Assembly: GCA_965659115.1 (NCBI GenBank)
Contig: CBFHUP010000042.1
Span: forward strand, 1-27,096
Length of the DNA stretch: 27,096 nt
Source of the DNA: UBA8752 sp965659115
Lineage (GTDB): Bacteria > Bacteroidota > Bacteroidia > Flavobacteriales_D > Sanyastnellaceae
Reading direction: 5' to 3'
How positions within the stretch are numbered: position 1 is the stretch's first letter; the number at the start of each line of letters is the position of its first letter. Of this stretch, positions 17,131 through 24,763 are shown piece by piece. The notes beneath the pieces were generated by a model that worked only from the letters and a program-made list of their open reading frames with translations, did not search any database and was not told where the DNA came from. The position numbers were made by a program, and so were the translations under genes.

Positions 17131-18282
17131 ATGTGGAAGCTGCCGGCCGTTGGGTTGGTCATTTTTGGTTGGGCTTTGGGGGCTGTTGGACAGACTCCTG
17201 TGCAGGTGCTCGATGCTGCTAGCTTGGTGTCCGATGGGGGATTTGAATCCAAAAAGTTCTGTCCTTCCGACTACAATCAGCAACGCTTAAGAACGCTGTC
17301 GCATTGGGAGCAGCCTACACAGGGCACCCCCGATCACTTTGCCGCCTGCAGCGGTTCGGCAGGGGTGCCCATCAATCCGTTTGGTAAAGAGCTTGGACTC
17401 GAAGGCGATGCTTATGGTGGTCTGGTGCTTTTTAGCCGGGCCAAATGGCGTTATCGGGAGTACCTGGCTACGGAGCTGAAACGGTCGTTGGCCCCCAAAG
17501 AGTGGGTTTGCGTTTCGTTTTGGTACTCTGCGGCAGAAAAGGCAGGAGTGGTCGCCGACGGGATCGGAGCATTGTTGAGTGCGGAAAAGCCAGTCGGTGA
17601 GCGGGATTACATTTTGGAATACACCCCTCAAATGGTCAATCCCCGCGGTCACTTTTTGGAGGCATCCCAAGGTTGGGTGAAGCTCTCTGATGCGGTCCAG
17701 GCAGAGGGGGGCGAACGCTGGCTCACCTTGGGCAATTTTGATGCAAAAGGGAAGACCCGTTTGGCGCTGTCAGCGGATGCACCTTCAGATGCGTCTGATT
17801 GGGCCTACGTCTACATTGATGGGGTCGAGGTGGTGCCTGTAGACACCCCCGAGGACTGTGCGTGCCTCGTGCGCAAGATTGAGTTCGAAATGCAAGATCC
17901 ACCAGAGCCCCTCACACGGGTGGAAGAGCTGGAACGGGACACGTTGCACTTTGACTTTGACGATGCTGCGTTGCAAAAGGAGGACGTTGTCAAGCTCGAA
18001 CGTTGGGGGAGGATGTTGCGCCGCAATCGATTCTTGCGCTTGGAGGTGCATGGACATACCGATGCCACCGGGCCCGAAGGTTACAATGCGGTATTGTCCA
18101 AAAGGCGGGCAGAGACCGTGTTTGAATACTTGCTCGACATTGGTGTGGCACCAGATCGGATGCGCACCACAGCCCACGGCAGCCAATGGCCCGCAGCAAC
18201 CAACGCCAATGACTCGGGAAGGGCCAAGAACCGTCGGGTAGAATTCCGCTTGGTTGAACAGGCTTTTTTGGAAGTCGAATGA
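17131..18282 (+). CDS. Exported OmpA-family protein with jelly-roll-like N-domain (copy 2)
   Basis: The protein has 383 residues, with a signal peptide at 1-21 (cleavage near AVGQ). It has the same plan as the preceding gene: a SLVSDGGFES opening, a beta-sandwich to YIDGVEVVPVD (about 30-237), a Cys-Ala-Cys linker at 243-245, then an OmpA domain from about 270. Here the OmpA domain is canonical: LHFDFDDAAL, GHTD at 308-311, YNAVLSKRRAETVFEYL and GRAKNRRVEFRL. The conserved Asp and Arg that clamp diaminopimelate are in place. The start is ATG at 17131, 4 nt after the previous stop codon, so the pair is one operon from a tandem duplication. It converges on the MFS gene with an 18-bp gap. Confidence 0.87.
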   Translation: MWKLPAVGLVIFGWALGAVGQTPVQVLDAASLVSDGGFESKKFCPSDYNQQRLRTLSHWEQPTQGTPDHFAACSGSAGVPINPFGKELGLEGDAYGGLVLFSRAKWRYREYLATELKRSLAPKEWVCVSFWYSAAEKAGVVADGIGALLSAEKPVGERDYILEYTPQMVNPRGHFLEASQGWVKLSDAVQAEGGERWLTLGNFDAKGKTRLALSADAPSDASDWAYVYIDGVEVVPVDTPEDCACLVRKIEFEMQDPPEPLTRVEELERDTLHFDFDDAALQKEDVVKLERWGRMLRRNRFLRLEVHGHTDATGPEGYNAVLSKRRAETVFEYLLDIGVAPDRMRTTAHGSQWPAATNANDSGRAKNRRVEFRLVEQAFLEVE

Positions 18283-18300
18283 ACCAGCGCTCGGTCCGAT

Positions 18301-19611
18301 TCAGGCGAGTTTCGCCTGCGGCTCGGGTTTGGGAATGGAGGCGAGCAAGATCAGGGCGACTATGAAAAACCCGATAAGGGCCAGCAGCGAGTTTCTCATG
18401 CTGCCTGTAAAGCCTTCGATGTACCCCCAGCTGAACATGCCGATCACCACGCCCGATTTCTCCAGGACTTCATAGAAACTGAAATACGATGTGGTGTCTT
18501 CGGTATCGGGCAACATTTTGGCATAAGTAGACCGGTTCACGCTCTGTGTTCCGCCCATCATGAACCCGATGATGCCGGCAGCCACGAAGAACATCAATGA
18601 TCCATCTACCAGGAAATAGGCAAAAAGGCACACTCCGGTCCACAGGGACGTGGCCAAAAGCAGCACTTTGACGTTGCCGTGTTTTTGGCACAACCAACTG
18701 AAAAGGAAAGACCCGGGAATGGCGATCACTTGCACAAGGATGATGGCGATGATCAGCTCGTCGGTGGCCAATTTGACTTCTTTGATGCCAAAGGAACTCG
18801 CCATCAGCATGATGGTTTGAACGGCCATGCTCATCACAAAAAAGCTGAGTAAGTAGCGCGTGATGCGGGTTTTTCCTTTGAGGGCTCTGGCCACTTCGCG
18901 CAATTCCTTAAAGCCCTGCCACAGGAGATTGCCGTTGGGACGCTCTTTGATCTGAATGGGCAATCTGCGAAACGTGATCTGCGACCATCCTGCCCACCAG
19001 ATGCCCACGGCGATGAAGGCCCAACGGGTGAGGTGTTCACCAATGCCCATGATCAAGGCCAGACAGAGCAAAAGCAAGAGGACCGAACCGGCGAACCCCC
19101 ACGAAAAGCCTTTTGCCGAAAGCAGGTCTTGCTCTTCGGTGGGCGCGATTTCTGGAAGAAATGCATTGTAAAACCCCAGGCTCCCCCATGCGCCAATGTT
19201 GGCCATAAAGAGGGCAGACATGCTCCATTCCAAATGGTTGGGGTCAAACCAAAACAGGCCAATGCAACCGGCGGCACCCAAATAGCAGAAGAACCTCAGG
19301 AAGTGGAGCTTGCGTCCCAAATAGTCTGCCATTCCGGCGAGCAATGGAGAGGCGATGATCACGATCAGGAAAGACGCTCCAATCACATAACTGTAGAGCT
19401 GTGTGTTGATGAATTCCCTTCCGAAAAAGGACACCAAATCGGAGTCGGTTCCAGTGGGGCCTTCTGTGGTGGTGATGGCCGTGTAGAAAATGGGGAAGAT
19501 GGCCGTGGTGATGACCAAGAAGTAGGCAGAGTTGGCCCAGTCATAGAAGAGCCATCCTTTTTGGATGGCGCGTTCTGAATACGTTTTGGTGCGGCCTGAT
19601 TGCATTCCCAT
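18301..19611 (-). CDS. MFS transporter, Atg22/UMF1 type
   Basis: The protein has 436 residues from the ATG at 19611, and about twelve hydrophobic helices. The opening KGWLFYDWANSAYFLVITTAIFP is the hallmark of the Atg22/UMF1 branch of the major facilitator superfamily. GMADYLGRK matches the loop 2-3 MFS motif, and a GGTQSVNRSTYAKMLP segment is the equivalent in the second half. Family members in yeast export amino acids from the vacuole; bacterial substrates are unknown. A TTG nine nucleotides further upstream is also open, but the -7-like box TATATTGC ends 5 nt before the chosen ATG and overlaps that TTG. The gene lies 31 nt downstream of lhgO and may also be read from it. Confidence 0.9.
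   Translation of the reverse strand: MGMQSGRTKTYSERAIQKGWLFYDWANSAYFLVITTAIFPIFYTAITTTEGPTGTDSDLVSFFGREFINTQLYSYVIGASFLIVIIASPLLAGMADYLGRKLHFLRFFCYLGAAGCIGLFWFDPNHLEWSMSALFMANIGAWGSLGFYNAFLPEIAPTEEQDLLSAKGFSWGFAGSVLLLLLCLALIMGIGEHLTRWAFIAVGIWWAGWSQITFRRLPIQIKERPNGNLLWQGFKELREVARALKGKTRITRYLLSFFVMSMAVQTIMLMASSFGIKEVKLATDELIIAIILVQVIAIPGSFLFSWLCQKHGNVKVLLLATSLWTGVCLFAYFLVDGSLMFFVAAGIIGFMMGGTQSVNRSTYAKMLPDTEDTTSYFSFYEVLEKSGVVIGMFSWGYIEGFTGSMRNSLLALIGFFIVALILLASIPKPEPQAKLA
18302..18318. other. Perfect hairpin at the convergent ompA-like/MFS junction
   Basis: CAGGCGA and TCGCCTG form a 7-bp stem around a 3-nt loop. It includes part of the MFS stop codon and lies 20 bp past the ompA-like stop. There is no T-run on either strand, so it is not a standard terminator, but it may protect or trim both 3' ends. 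Confidence 0.4.
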
Positions 19612-19616
19612 TGAAG

Positions 19617-19624
19617 GCAATATA
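19617..19624 (-). promoter_or_regulatory. -7 box of the MFS gene
   Basis: TATATTGC on the minus strand ends 5 nt before the ATG at 19611. It decides between the TTG (19620) and ATG starts, because the TTG overlaps the box. Confidence 0.45.
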
Positions 19625-19642
19625 CGCGGCCCACGGCCGATC

Positions 19643-20866
19643 CTATGCCAGCAGGCCTTGCGCTTCTACTTCGTCGGCAATGTGGTCGCCAATGGCCAAC
19701 GAGGCGGTGGCGGCAGGAGAGGGGGCATTCAGGACGTGAACGCTCCGGCCTTGCGAGATGATGCGGAAATCGTCCTTGGTGTCGCCATCGGGCCTCAAAA
19801 GGAGCGCACGAACGCCGCTGCGTCCCGGGCGCAGGTCGTCCATTTCCAATGAAGGGACCAAGCGCTGCAAGGTTTTGAGAAACAGTTTTTTCGAAAAGGC
19901 CCGGCGGTACTCGTTGATGCCAAAGGACATGTTCTTGAAAAAGAGGCGCCAAGTGCCGCCATAGCCCAAGGCCTCTGCCGTGTCTTTCAGGCTGAAGTCT
20001 GTTTTGCCATACCCCTCGCGCTTAAAGGTGAACACAGCATTGGGGCCACACTCAATGTCTCCATTGGTCATGCGTGTGAAGTGCACCCCGAGGAAGGGGA
20101 ATTGCGGATTGGGGACGGGGTAGATGAGGTTGCGGACCTTGTGTTTGGCGTGGTCCTCCAACTCGTAATAATCGCCCCGGAAGCCCACCACACGTTCCGG
20201 AAGGGCCACCCCATCCTTGCGCGCAAGGCGGTCTGCTTGCAAGCCTGCACACACCACCAGGCCGCGGGCGTGAAAGTCTCCTTGCCGCGTGTGCACCGTC
20301 ACGCCGCTGGCGTTCTGGGTGAAGTCGGTGGCTTCTACCGAGGTGAAGACGCGGCTCTCCGATTGGATGCCCATGGCCACTTCCGCCATTTTGGCTGTGG
20401 CGGCCCTGAAGTCGATGATGCCTGTGCAAGGCACCCACAACCCGGCCACGGCTTTGACATGGGGCTCAATGTCCCGAACGGCTTGGCCTTCAATGCGCTC
20501 CAGGCCTTCGATGTTGTTTTGTAAGCCCAGCCCATGGATCTTCTCGAGCATGGGAAGTTCGTCTTCTGTGGCGGCGGCCACCACCTTGCCGCAGACGTCG
20601 TGTTCCACCCCGTACTCCTTGGCGAATGCCACGAGTTCATGCCGGCCTTTCACGCAATTGGTGGCCTTGAGGCTGCCCGGTGGATAATACAGACCGCTGT
20701 GGATCACACCGCTGTTGTGGCCCGTCTGGTGGTCGCTCAAGATGTCCTCCTTTTCTAGCAGGGCAATGCGCGCTTGGGGATGGCGGCGTTGCAGCTTGAG
20801 AAACGCAGCGGCGCCGACGATTCCTCCGCCTACGATGATGAGGTCAAATGTTTTGGCTGTTGTCAT
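19643..20866 (-). CDS. lhgO: L-2-hydroxyglutarate oxidase/dehydrogenase
   Basis: This 407-residue FAD enzyme of the DAO family oxidises L-2-hydroxyglutarate to 2-oxoglutarate. The FAD-binding motif DLIIVGGGIVGAA lies at 8-20. The family signature HNSGVIHSGLYYPPGSLKA holds the flavin-linking region, and the DIEPHVKAVAGLWVPCTGIIDF stretch lines the substrate site. The C-terminal PSLEMDDLRPGRSGVRALL and VLNAPSPAATASLAIG elements are typical. It has no signal peptide and is likely membrane-associated, feeding electrons to the quinone pool. The start is ATG at 20866, with TATCTTCGC 15 nt upstream. The 65-bp gap to the lectin gene holds this promoter and nothing else visible. Confidence 0.94.
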   Translation of the reverse strand: MTTAKTFDLIIVGGGIVGAAAFLKLQRRHPQARIALLEKEDILSDHQTGHNSGVIHSGLYYPPGSLKATNCVKGRHELVAFAKEYGVEHDVCGKVVAAATEDELPMLEKIHGLGLQNNIEGLERIEGQAVRDIEPHVKAVAGLWVPCTGIIDFRAATAKMAEVAMGIQSESRVFTSVEATDFTQNASGVTVHTRQGDFHARGLVVCAGLQADRLARKDGVALPERVVGFRGDYYELEDHAKHKVRNLIYPVPNPQFPFLGVHFTRMTNGDIECGPNAVFTFKREGYGKTDFSLKDTAEALGYGGTWRLFFKNMSFGINEYRRAFSKKLFLKTLQRLVPSLEMDDLRPGRSGVRALLLRPDGDTKDDFRIISQGRSVHVLNAPSPAATASLAIGDHIADEVEAQGLLA

Positions 20867-20881
20867 GCCGGGAGATGGGGC

Positions 20882-20890
20882 GCGAAGATA
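20882..20890 (-). promoter_or_regulatory. -7 promoter box of lhgO
   Basis: TATCTTCGC on the minus strand is one mismatch from TAnnTTTG and ends 15 nt before the lhgO ATG. It lies directly downstream of the lectin gene's stop codon. Confidence 0.55.
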
Positions 20891-20931
20891 ACCTGTGGTC
20901 CATCCTTGTTGTCATCCAAGGGCACCAGCGG

Positions 20932-23520
20932 TCAACGCAACAGGTGGATGTGTCCGCGGCGCTCCTGAATCAAAGGAATGCCGGTTTCGCTGTATTTCCA
21001 GAATATGCGGTAGCCATAGATGCCGTCTTGGACAAAGTGAAGCCCATCGCTTCGAAGCGATTCTGATTGCCCCATCCATATGCGGTCCGGGTCGTCGGTC
21101 TGCCAGACCAGTTGTCCCCAGCGGTCGTATATCTCCAGGTTGAATGCGTCCAATTGCGGGCAGTTGGTTTCGACCTTGAGTCCATCATTGATGCCATCAT
21201 TGTCGGGGGTGAATGCCGTGGGCATCCACATGTCGCATCCACAATATTCCTGTGTGACCTCTACAACGGCAATGTCTTTTCCGCAGGCGTTTTCTGCCTC
21301 TAACAGGTAGGTTCCCGCACCCACCGTAGGGTTGAGCCCCTCGACCTCGGGGTCGTTCCAAATGAGGGTGTAAGGCAGTTCGTTGAGGTCCGTGCCTTCC
21401 ACTGCCCGCAGTTCGGCCAGTACCTCGGTGGTTTCATCCCAGCAGACGATGCCCGCAAAAGGGGCGGCATCTACAGCGAGGTTGGGCCAAACATTGACAT
21501 GAACCGTGGTCGAGTCTGCGCAGCCCGTCATGCTGTCCAGAACGCGGACGGTATAGTTGCCTTCTGCCTCCCAAGCGTGGCTGTCCGTGGTGGTGGTTCC
21601 ATTGACGCTCCATACCCACCAGCCAATGGCAGGGGAAGCTTGGGCCGGCCAATTCCATTGCACAACGGGATCCAATACACAGCGGATCACAGTGTCCTGC
21701 ATTGGTCCAACCGATGGTACGGGCCACCACTCTAAGGTAGCAGAGGTGGAAGCCTCGCATGCATCCAGCGCTACAGTTACCGTGAAAGGGCCTGGGCCAT
21801 CGGCAGCACCAAGGCTGATGCTGTTGCCAGTGACTCCATTGGACCACGCGGCGTTTTGAAAGTTTCCCTCGACGCTCAGGGTCACGCTTTCTCCTGTGCA
21901 CGCGCCGCTGGGACCTTCAAGGTCATAGACGATGGAAGGGAGGGCGTTGAGGACATAAAACGCCGTGTTCAGGCAGCCATTGTCGGCGATGAGGTTGGCC
22001 GTATAGGCGCCGGGTCCGGCTTGATTTAGCTGGCTGGTTCCAGTAGGCAAGATCCAGCTGTCCACAGAGGTGCCGCTGGTGGGTATGGCCGATACCAATC
22101 CCGTCTCTCCATAGCAGAGTTCATTGGGAATGGATTGAATGCTGGCCTCTGGAAGTGGCAGGACGTTGACTGAAACCGATTCCGGTGTGCCGGGACAACC
22201 GCCGGCCTCTGCTTCCACGATTTGCGTGCTGGACGTTTCGATGGTGATGTTGGGGCCCAAAGTCACCGCTCCATTGCTGGTCCATTGAATGTTGGCAGGG
22301 ATGTCCGTGGAGGCTGTGAGGGTGACCGAGGCTCCTTCGCAGATGTCGACCGCGCTGGGTTGGTCCAATGTGATGGAGGGAGAGGCCTGGTCGATGACGG
22401 CGACAGTTTGGACTTCTGTGCACGTGCCGAGCACTGCGGTCACCGTGTAAGAGCCGCCACTGGAGACTTGGAGGGTCGCGCCGTTGTTGCCGTCCCAATC
22501 CAAGACGCTGTTGGCGTCGGCGTCGGCACTGAGGGTGGTGGGAGTGCCATCGCAAATGGTGACGTCGGGCACGGTAGAAAGATTGGGTGCAGGCAGACTT
22601 TCTACAGTGAACGTCTCAGTCAAAGGACATCCACCGTCTGCGGCTTCGATCACATAATCGCCAGGCGAGGCAAAGACGGTGGGGTTGTTGAGGCCTGCCC
22701 AGCCGATGTTGAGACCTGGGGCGGTGCCTGTAATTTCTAAAAGGGCGTCGGGGCAGGTGGCGTAGGGAGGAGGAGGAGCAAGGGCAAGGCCGGGAATACC
22801 CGTGCTGTTGGATACGTCCAAGAGACAGAACGACTGGTTGTTGCTGGCACCTCCAGTACTGCCTGTGAAGCCCCACCACACCATGTTGTTCCCGGCAAAA
22901 ACGTCGTTCTCCAAGTCTACTGTCGCATTGAAGCGCTCTACGTCATCAAATTCGAGGCGGAGCGATTGGCTTACTGGATTCCATTCTACGTGGACGATGT
23001 GGTCCTGTCCGTCTTCGATATTGGCGCTCGTGCTGCTGGCTTGCAATGGGCCTGCGAGGCAGTCTGGGCTGTTGTGGTTGTTGGTTCCATCGCGTTGGAG
23101 GGCAACGTGGTCATAAGTGGGGTCACCGAAGTTGCCGTTGTTCCAAGTGTCGAACTCAATGACGATGCTGGGGTCGAATGTGGGGTCGGTAAAGGTGCCT
23201 GAAGGCGCATTGAAATTGCCATACCCCATGTTGCCTCCCGTGCTGGTGGTCGGCTGGTTGGGTCCCAATTGGTGAAGGACCAGTGCCATTCCATCGGCAC
23301 CGCCATCATTGTTGCCAAGGTTGACAGAGAGGTGGATGCAGAAAGGTTGGCTGACGTCGAGCTGGACATTGTTCCATGCCGCTCCTTGCTGCGCATTGCT
23401 GCTGGGGGTGATTTGCACACAATCACCGCCCAGTTGCTGAGCGCTTCCAATCAGCGAAAATTGACCCCAGCCCCAAAGGGGAAATGAAATCAGGATCAAC
23501 AGATGGCCGATGCGTCTCAT
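20932..23520 (-). CDS. T9SS-exported L-type lectin / Ig-repeat protein with gliding-motility C-terminal domain
   Basis: The protein has 862 residues, with a signal peptide at 1-20. Residues about 21-240 are an L-type (legume-like) lectin domain: ADGMALVLHQLG holds the conserved Asp, IEFDTWNNGNFGDPTYDHVAL gives the calcium/sugar-site acid residues, and VHVEWNPVSQSLRLEFDD follows. About six Ig-like units rich in ICDG/ICEG/GCP motifs come next (PKD/SprB-repeat type). Residues about 760-862 are the type B T9SS sorting domain: MPTAFTPDNDGINDGLKV, then LEIYDRWGQLVW and a DGIYGYRIFW segment. It should therefore be secreted by T9SS and either stay attached or be released. A sugar target is likely but unknown. 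A TATTTTGC box ends 4 nt before the ATG, inside the tail of the previous gene's terminator. Confidence 0.93.
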   Translation of the reverse strand: MRRIGHLLILISFPLWGWGQFSLIGSAQQLGGDCVQITPSSNAQQGAAWNNVQLDVSQPFCIHLSVNLGNNDGGADGMALVLHQLGPNQPTTSTGGNMGYGNFNAPSGTFTDPTFDPSIVIEFDTWNNGNFGDPTYDHVALQRDGTNNHNSPDCLAGPLQASSTSANIEDGQDHIVHVEWNPVSQSLRLEFDDVERFNATVDLENDVFAGNNMVWWGFTGSTGGASNNQSFCLLDVSNSTGIPGLALAPPPPYATCPDALLEITGTAPGLNIGWAGLNNPTVFASPGDYVIEAADGGCPLTETFTVESLPAPNLSTVPDVTICDGTPTTLSADADANSVLDWDGNNGATLQVSSGGSYTVTAVLGTCTEVQTVAVIDQASPSITLDQPSAVDICEGASVTLTASTDIPANIQWTSNGAVTLGPNITIETSSTQIVEAEAGGCPGTPESVSVNVLPLPEASIQSIPNELCYGETGLVSAIPTSGTSVDSWILPTGTSQLNQAGPGAYTANLIADNGCLNTAFYVLNALPSIVYDLEGPSGACTGESVTLSVEGNFQNAAWSNGVTGNSISLGAADGPGPFTVTVALDACEASTSATLEWWPVPSVGPMQDTVIRCVLDPVVQWNWPAQASPAIGWWVWSVNGTTTTDSHAWEAEGNYTVRVLDSMTGCADSTTVHVNVWPNLAVDAAPFAGIVCWDETTEVLAELRAVEGTDLNELPYTLIWNDPEVEGLNPTVGAGTYLLEAENACGKDIAVVEVTQEYCGCDMWMPTAFTPDNDGINDGLKVETNCPQLDAFNLEIYDRWGQLVWQTDDPDRIWMGQSESLRSDGLHFVQDGIYGYRIFWKYSETGIPLIQERRGHIHLLR

Positions 23521-23524
23521 GGGT

Positions 23525-23532
23525 GCAAAATA
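23525..23532 (-). promoter_or_regulatory. -7 promoter box of the lectin gene, fused to a terminator
   Basis: TATTTTGC on the minus strand ends 4 nt before the ATG at 23520. It starts at the base right after the terminator hairpin, so it forms the T-rich tail of that terminator. Confidence 0.6.
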
Positions 23533-23557
23533 GAAAAGCCCGCATTGCGGGCTTTTC
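23533..23557 (-). terminator. Rho-independent terminator of the Cys/Lys-rich gene
   Basis: A perfect 11-bp stem (GAAAAGCCCGC with GCGGGCTTTTC) has a 3-nt loop, lies 22 bp past the stop codon and is followed on the minus strand by a T-rich tail. It shares the GAAAAGCCC arm sequence with the secDF terminator at 1189-1217. Confidence 0.9.
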
Positions 23558-23579
23558 TCAATGTTGTATTCGACAAAGA

Positions 23580-23900
23580 TCAGTTGGATCCCTTTGCTGG
23601 GCTCACTTTGGCTTTCTTGTCAGTCGCCTCGCTCTTGTCTTCGGTGCGAACCATAGCCAGGTTCTGCTTGCCTTGCTCCTTACCGGACTTGGCCTTCTTG
23701 CCTTTCTTGCCTTTCTTCTTGGTGTCTGTGCAAGATGACTTTGAAGAGCAGCAGCTCTTGGCGTCAGCCTTGCCTTGGCAGCAAGAGGACTTGCCCTTGG
23801 TGGACTCAGTTTTGGCTTTCTTGTCGGTGCATGAGCTGCTCTGGGCAGATGCTGTGGCGCCGAACAGGAACAGGGCGCCGAGGAGGAGAATGTGTTTCAT
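23580..23900 (-). CDS. Small secreted Cys- and Lys-rich protein
   Basis: The protein has 106 residues from the ATG at 23900; the open frame extends 13 codons upstream but through the promoter. Residues 1-20 are a clean signal peptide (MKHILLLG...TASAQ). The mature 86 residues hold six cysteines (24, 40, 41, 50, 51, 57), including two CC pairs spaced ten residues apart, and over 20 lysines concentrated after residue 60 (KKKGKKGKKAK). The element SCTDKKAK at 22-29 is repeated in looser form as SCTDTKKK and ATDKKAK. No known domain is recognised. Metal binding through the CC pairs, or a disulfide-linked cationic polymer-binding peptide, is possible; neither is shown. It is divergent from the TonB-like gene and has its own terminator. 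Confidence 0.75.
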   Translation of the reverse strand: MKHILLLGALFLFGATASAQSSSCTDKKAKTESTKGKSSCCQGKADAKSCCSSKSSCTDTKKKGKKGKKAKSGKEQGKQNLAMVRTEDKSEATDKKAKVSPAKGSN

Positions 23901-23920
23901 CTTGATGGATTTCGATACAA

Positions 23921-23928
23921 TAAAGATA
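23921..23928 (-). promoter_or_regulatory. -7 box of the Cys/Lys-rich gene
   Basis: TATCTTTA on the minus strand is one mismatch from TAnnTTTG, and its last base lies 20 nt before the ATG at 23900. It shares the 77-bp divergent gap with the box at 23962-23968. Confidence 0.5.
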
Positions 23929-23961
23929 TGGAATACCACTTTAACGAAGGTCGGCTCCTGT

Positions 23962-23968
23962 TATTTTG
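23962..23968 (+). promoter_or_regulatory. -7 box of the TonB-like gene
   Basis: TATTTTG ends 9 nt before the ATG at 23978. It overlaps the in-frame TTG at 23966, which argues against that TTG as the start codon. Confidence 0.5.
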
Positions 23969-23977
23969 TCGTCGAAA

Positions 23978-24763
23978 ATGAAAGCGGCCCCTCCATCAGA
24001 ACCAACAACCTCTACCTCCATGGGGGGGCGTGAACGGTTTGTGTGGCAAGCTGTGGTGGCTGCCCTGATGGTACATGTACTGTCATTGGCGGCTTTGACG
24101 GAGTGGGGTGGAATACCTGTGTCAGAGGGTACAGCGTATGCCGAAGTGGACTTCGCGGCCTTTGCGTTGCCCGAGCAAACCCAGACCATGGAGGAGGCGG
24201 TTCGGGCCAAAATGCAGGCGAAGATGAACGCTGCCGTCCGCAATGTTGCCGCCGACGCCCAAGCTTCACGGAGCACAGATCTCAAAAGCTCAGCTGCAGC
24301 GTCGGATCAGATGGCCCGGGACGTAGAAGCTGAATTGCGGGCGTTTGAACAGTCCGCATTCGATGCGCTGGCAGAGGGGCGGGATGGTGCCGAAACCCAT
24401 GCGGGTGATGGAAAGCCGGACCCTTCCGGAACCGTCGACAACCGCTATGAGGGTTGGGATGCACGGTATGACGGTCAAGTGACGGCAGAATACAACCTTT
24501 CCGGAAGGAAGGCCTTGGGATTGGATGTTCCGGGATACCGCTGCCGTGGTGGCGGTGTTGTGGTGATGCGCATCGAAGTGGCCCCTGGAGGAGAGGTGTT
24601 GGATGCTGCCGTGCTCTCTGTGACAGAGGCAGGATCGGAAGCCATGTCGGCATGCCTTTCTCAGGAATCACTGCGCAGCGCCATGCGGTGCAGGTTTCAA
24701 TCTCAGTCAGACGCCCCGAAGCGGCAAGAAGGCACCCTCACGTACAGGTTTATTGCCCAGTAA
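23978..24763 (+). CDS. TonB-like protein with C-terminal TonB-type domain
   Basis: The protein has 261 residues from the ATG at 23978. A short cytoplasmic N-terminus is followed by one membrane helix (about 21-41), then a long Ala/Glu/Gln/Met-rich periplasmic stretch (about 65-135) likely to be helical, then a TonB-C-like domain at about 183-261: GYRCRGGGVVVMRIEVAPGGEVLDA, then a CL..ES..SAM..RF helix-strand and EGTLTYRF at the end. Three cysteines (189, 226, 238) are in this domain; the first two match positions I recall as conserved in Bacteroidota relatives. There is no Pro-rich spacer and no exbB/exbD nearby, so energy transduction to an outer-membrane receptor is uncertain. It converges on and overlaps the next gene by 14 nt. 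Confidence 0.78.
   Translation: MKAAPPSEPTTSTSMGGRERFVWQAVVAALMVHVLSLAALTEWGGIPVSEGTAYAEVDFAAFALPEQTQTMEEAVRAKMQAKMNAAVRNVAADAQASRSTDLKSSAAASDQMARDVEAELRAFEQSAFDALAEGRDGAETHAGDGKPDPSGTVDNRYEGWDARYDGQVTAEYNLSGRKALGLDVPGYRCRGGGVVVMRIEVAPGGEVLDAAVLSVTEAGSEAMSACLSQESLRSAMRCRFQSQSDAPKRQEGTLTYRFIAQ

Noticed and set aside
23901..23939. A longer Cys-rich protein starting at 23939.
   Set aside because: The extension runs through the -7 box and places 13 residues before a normal signal peptide.
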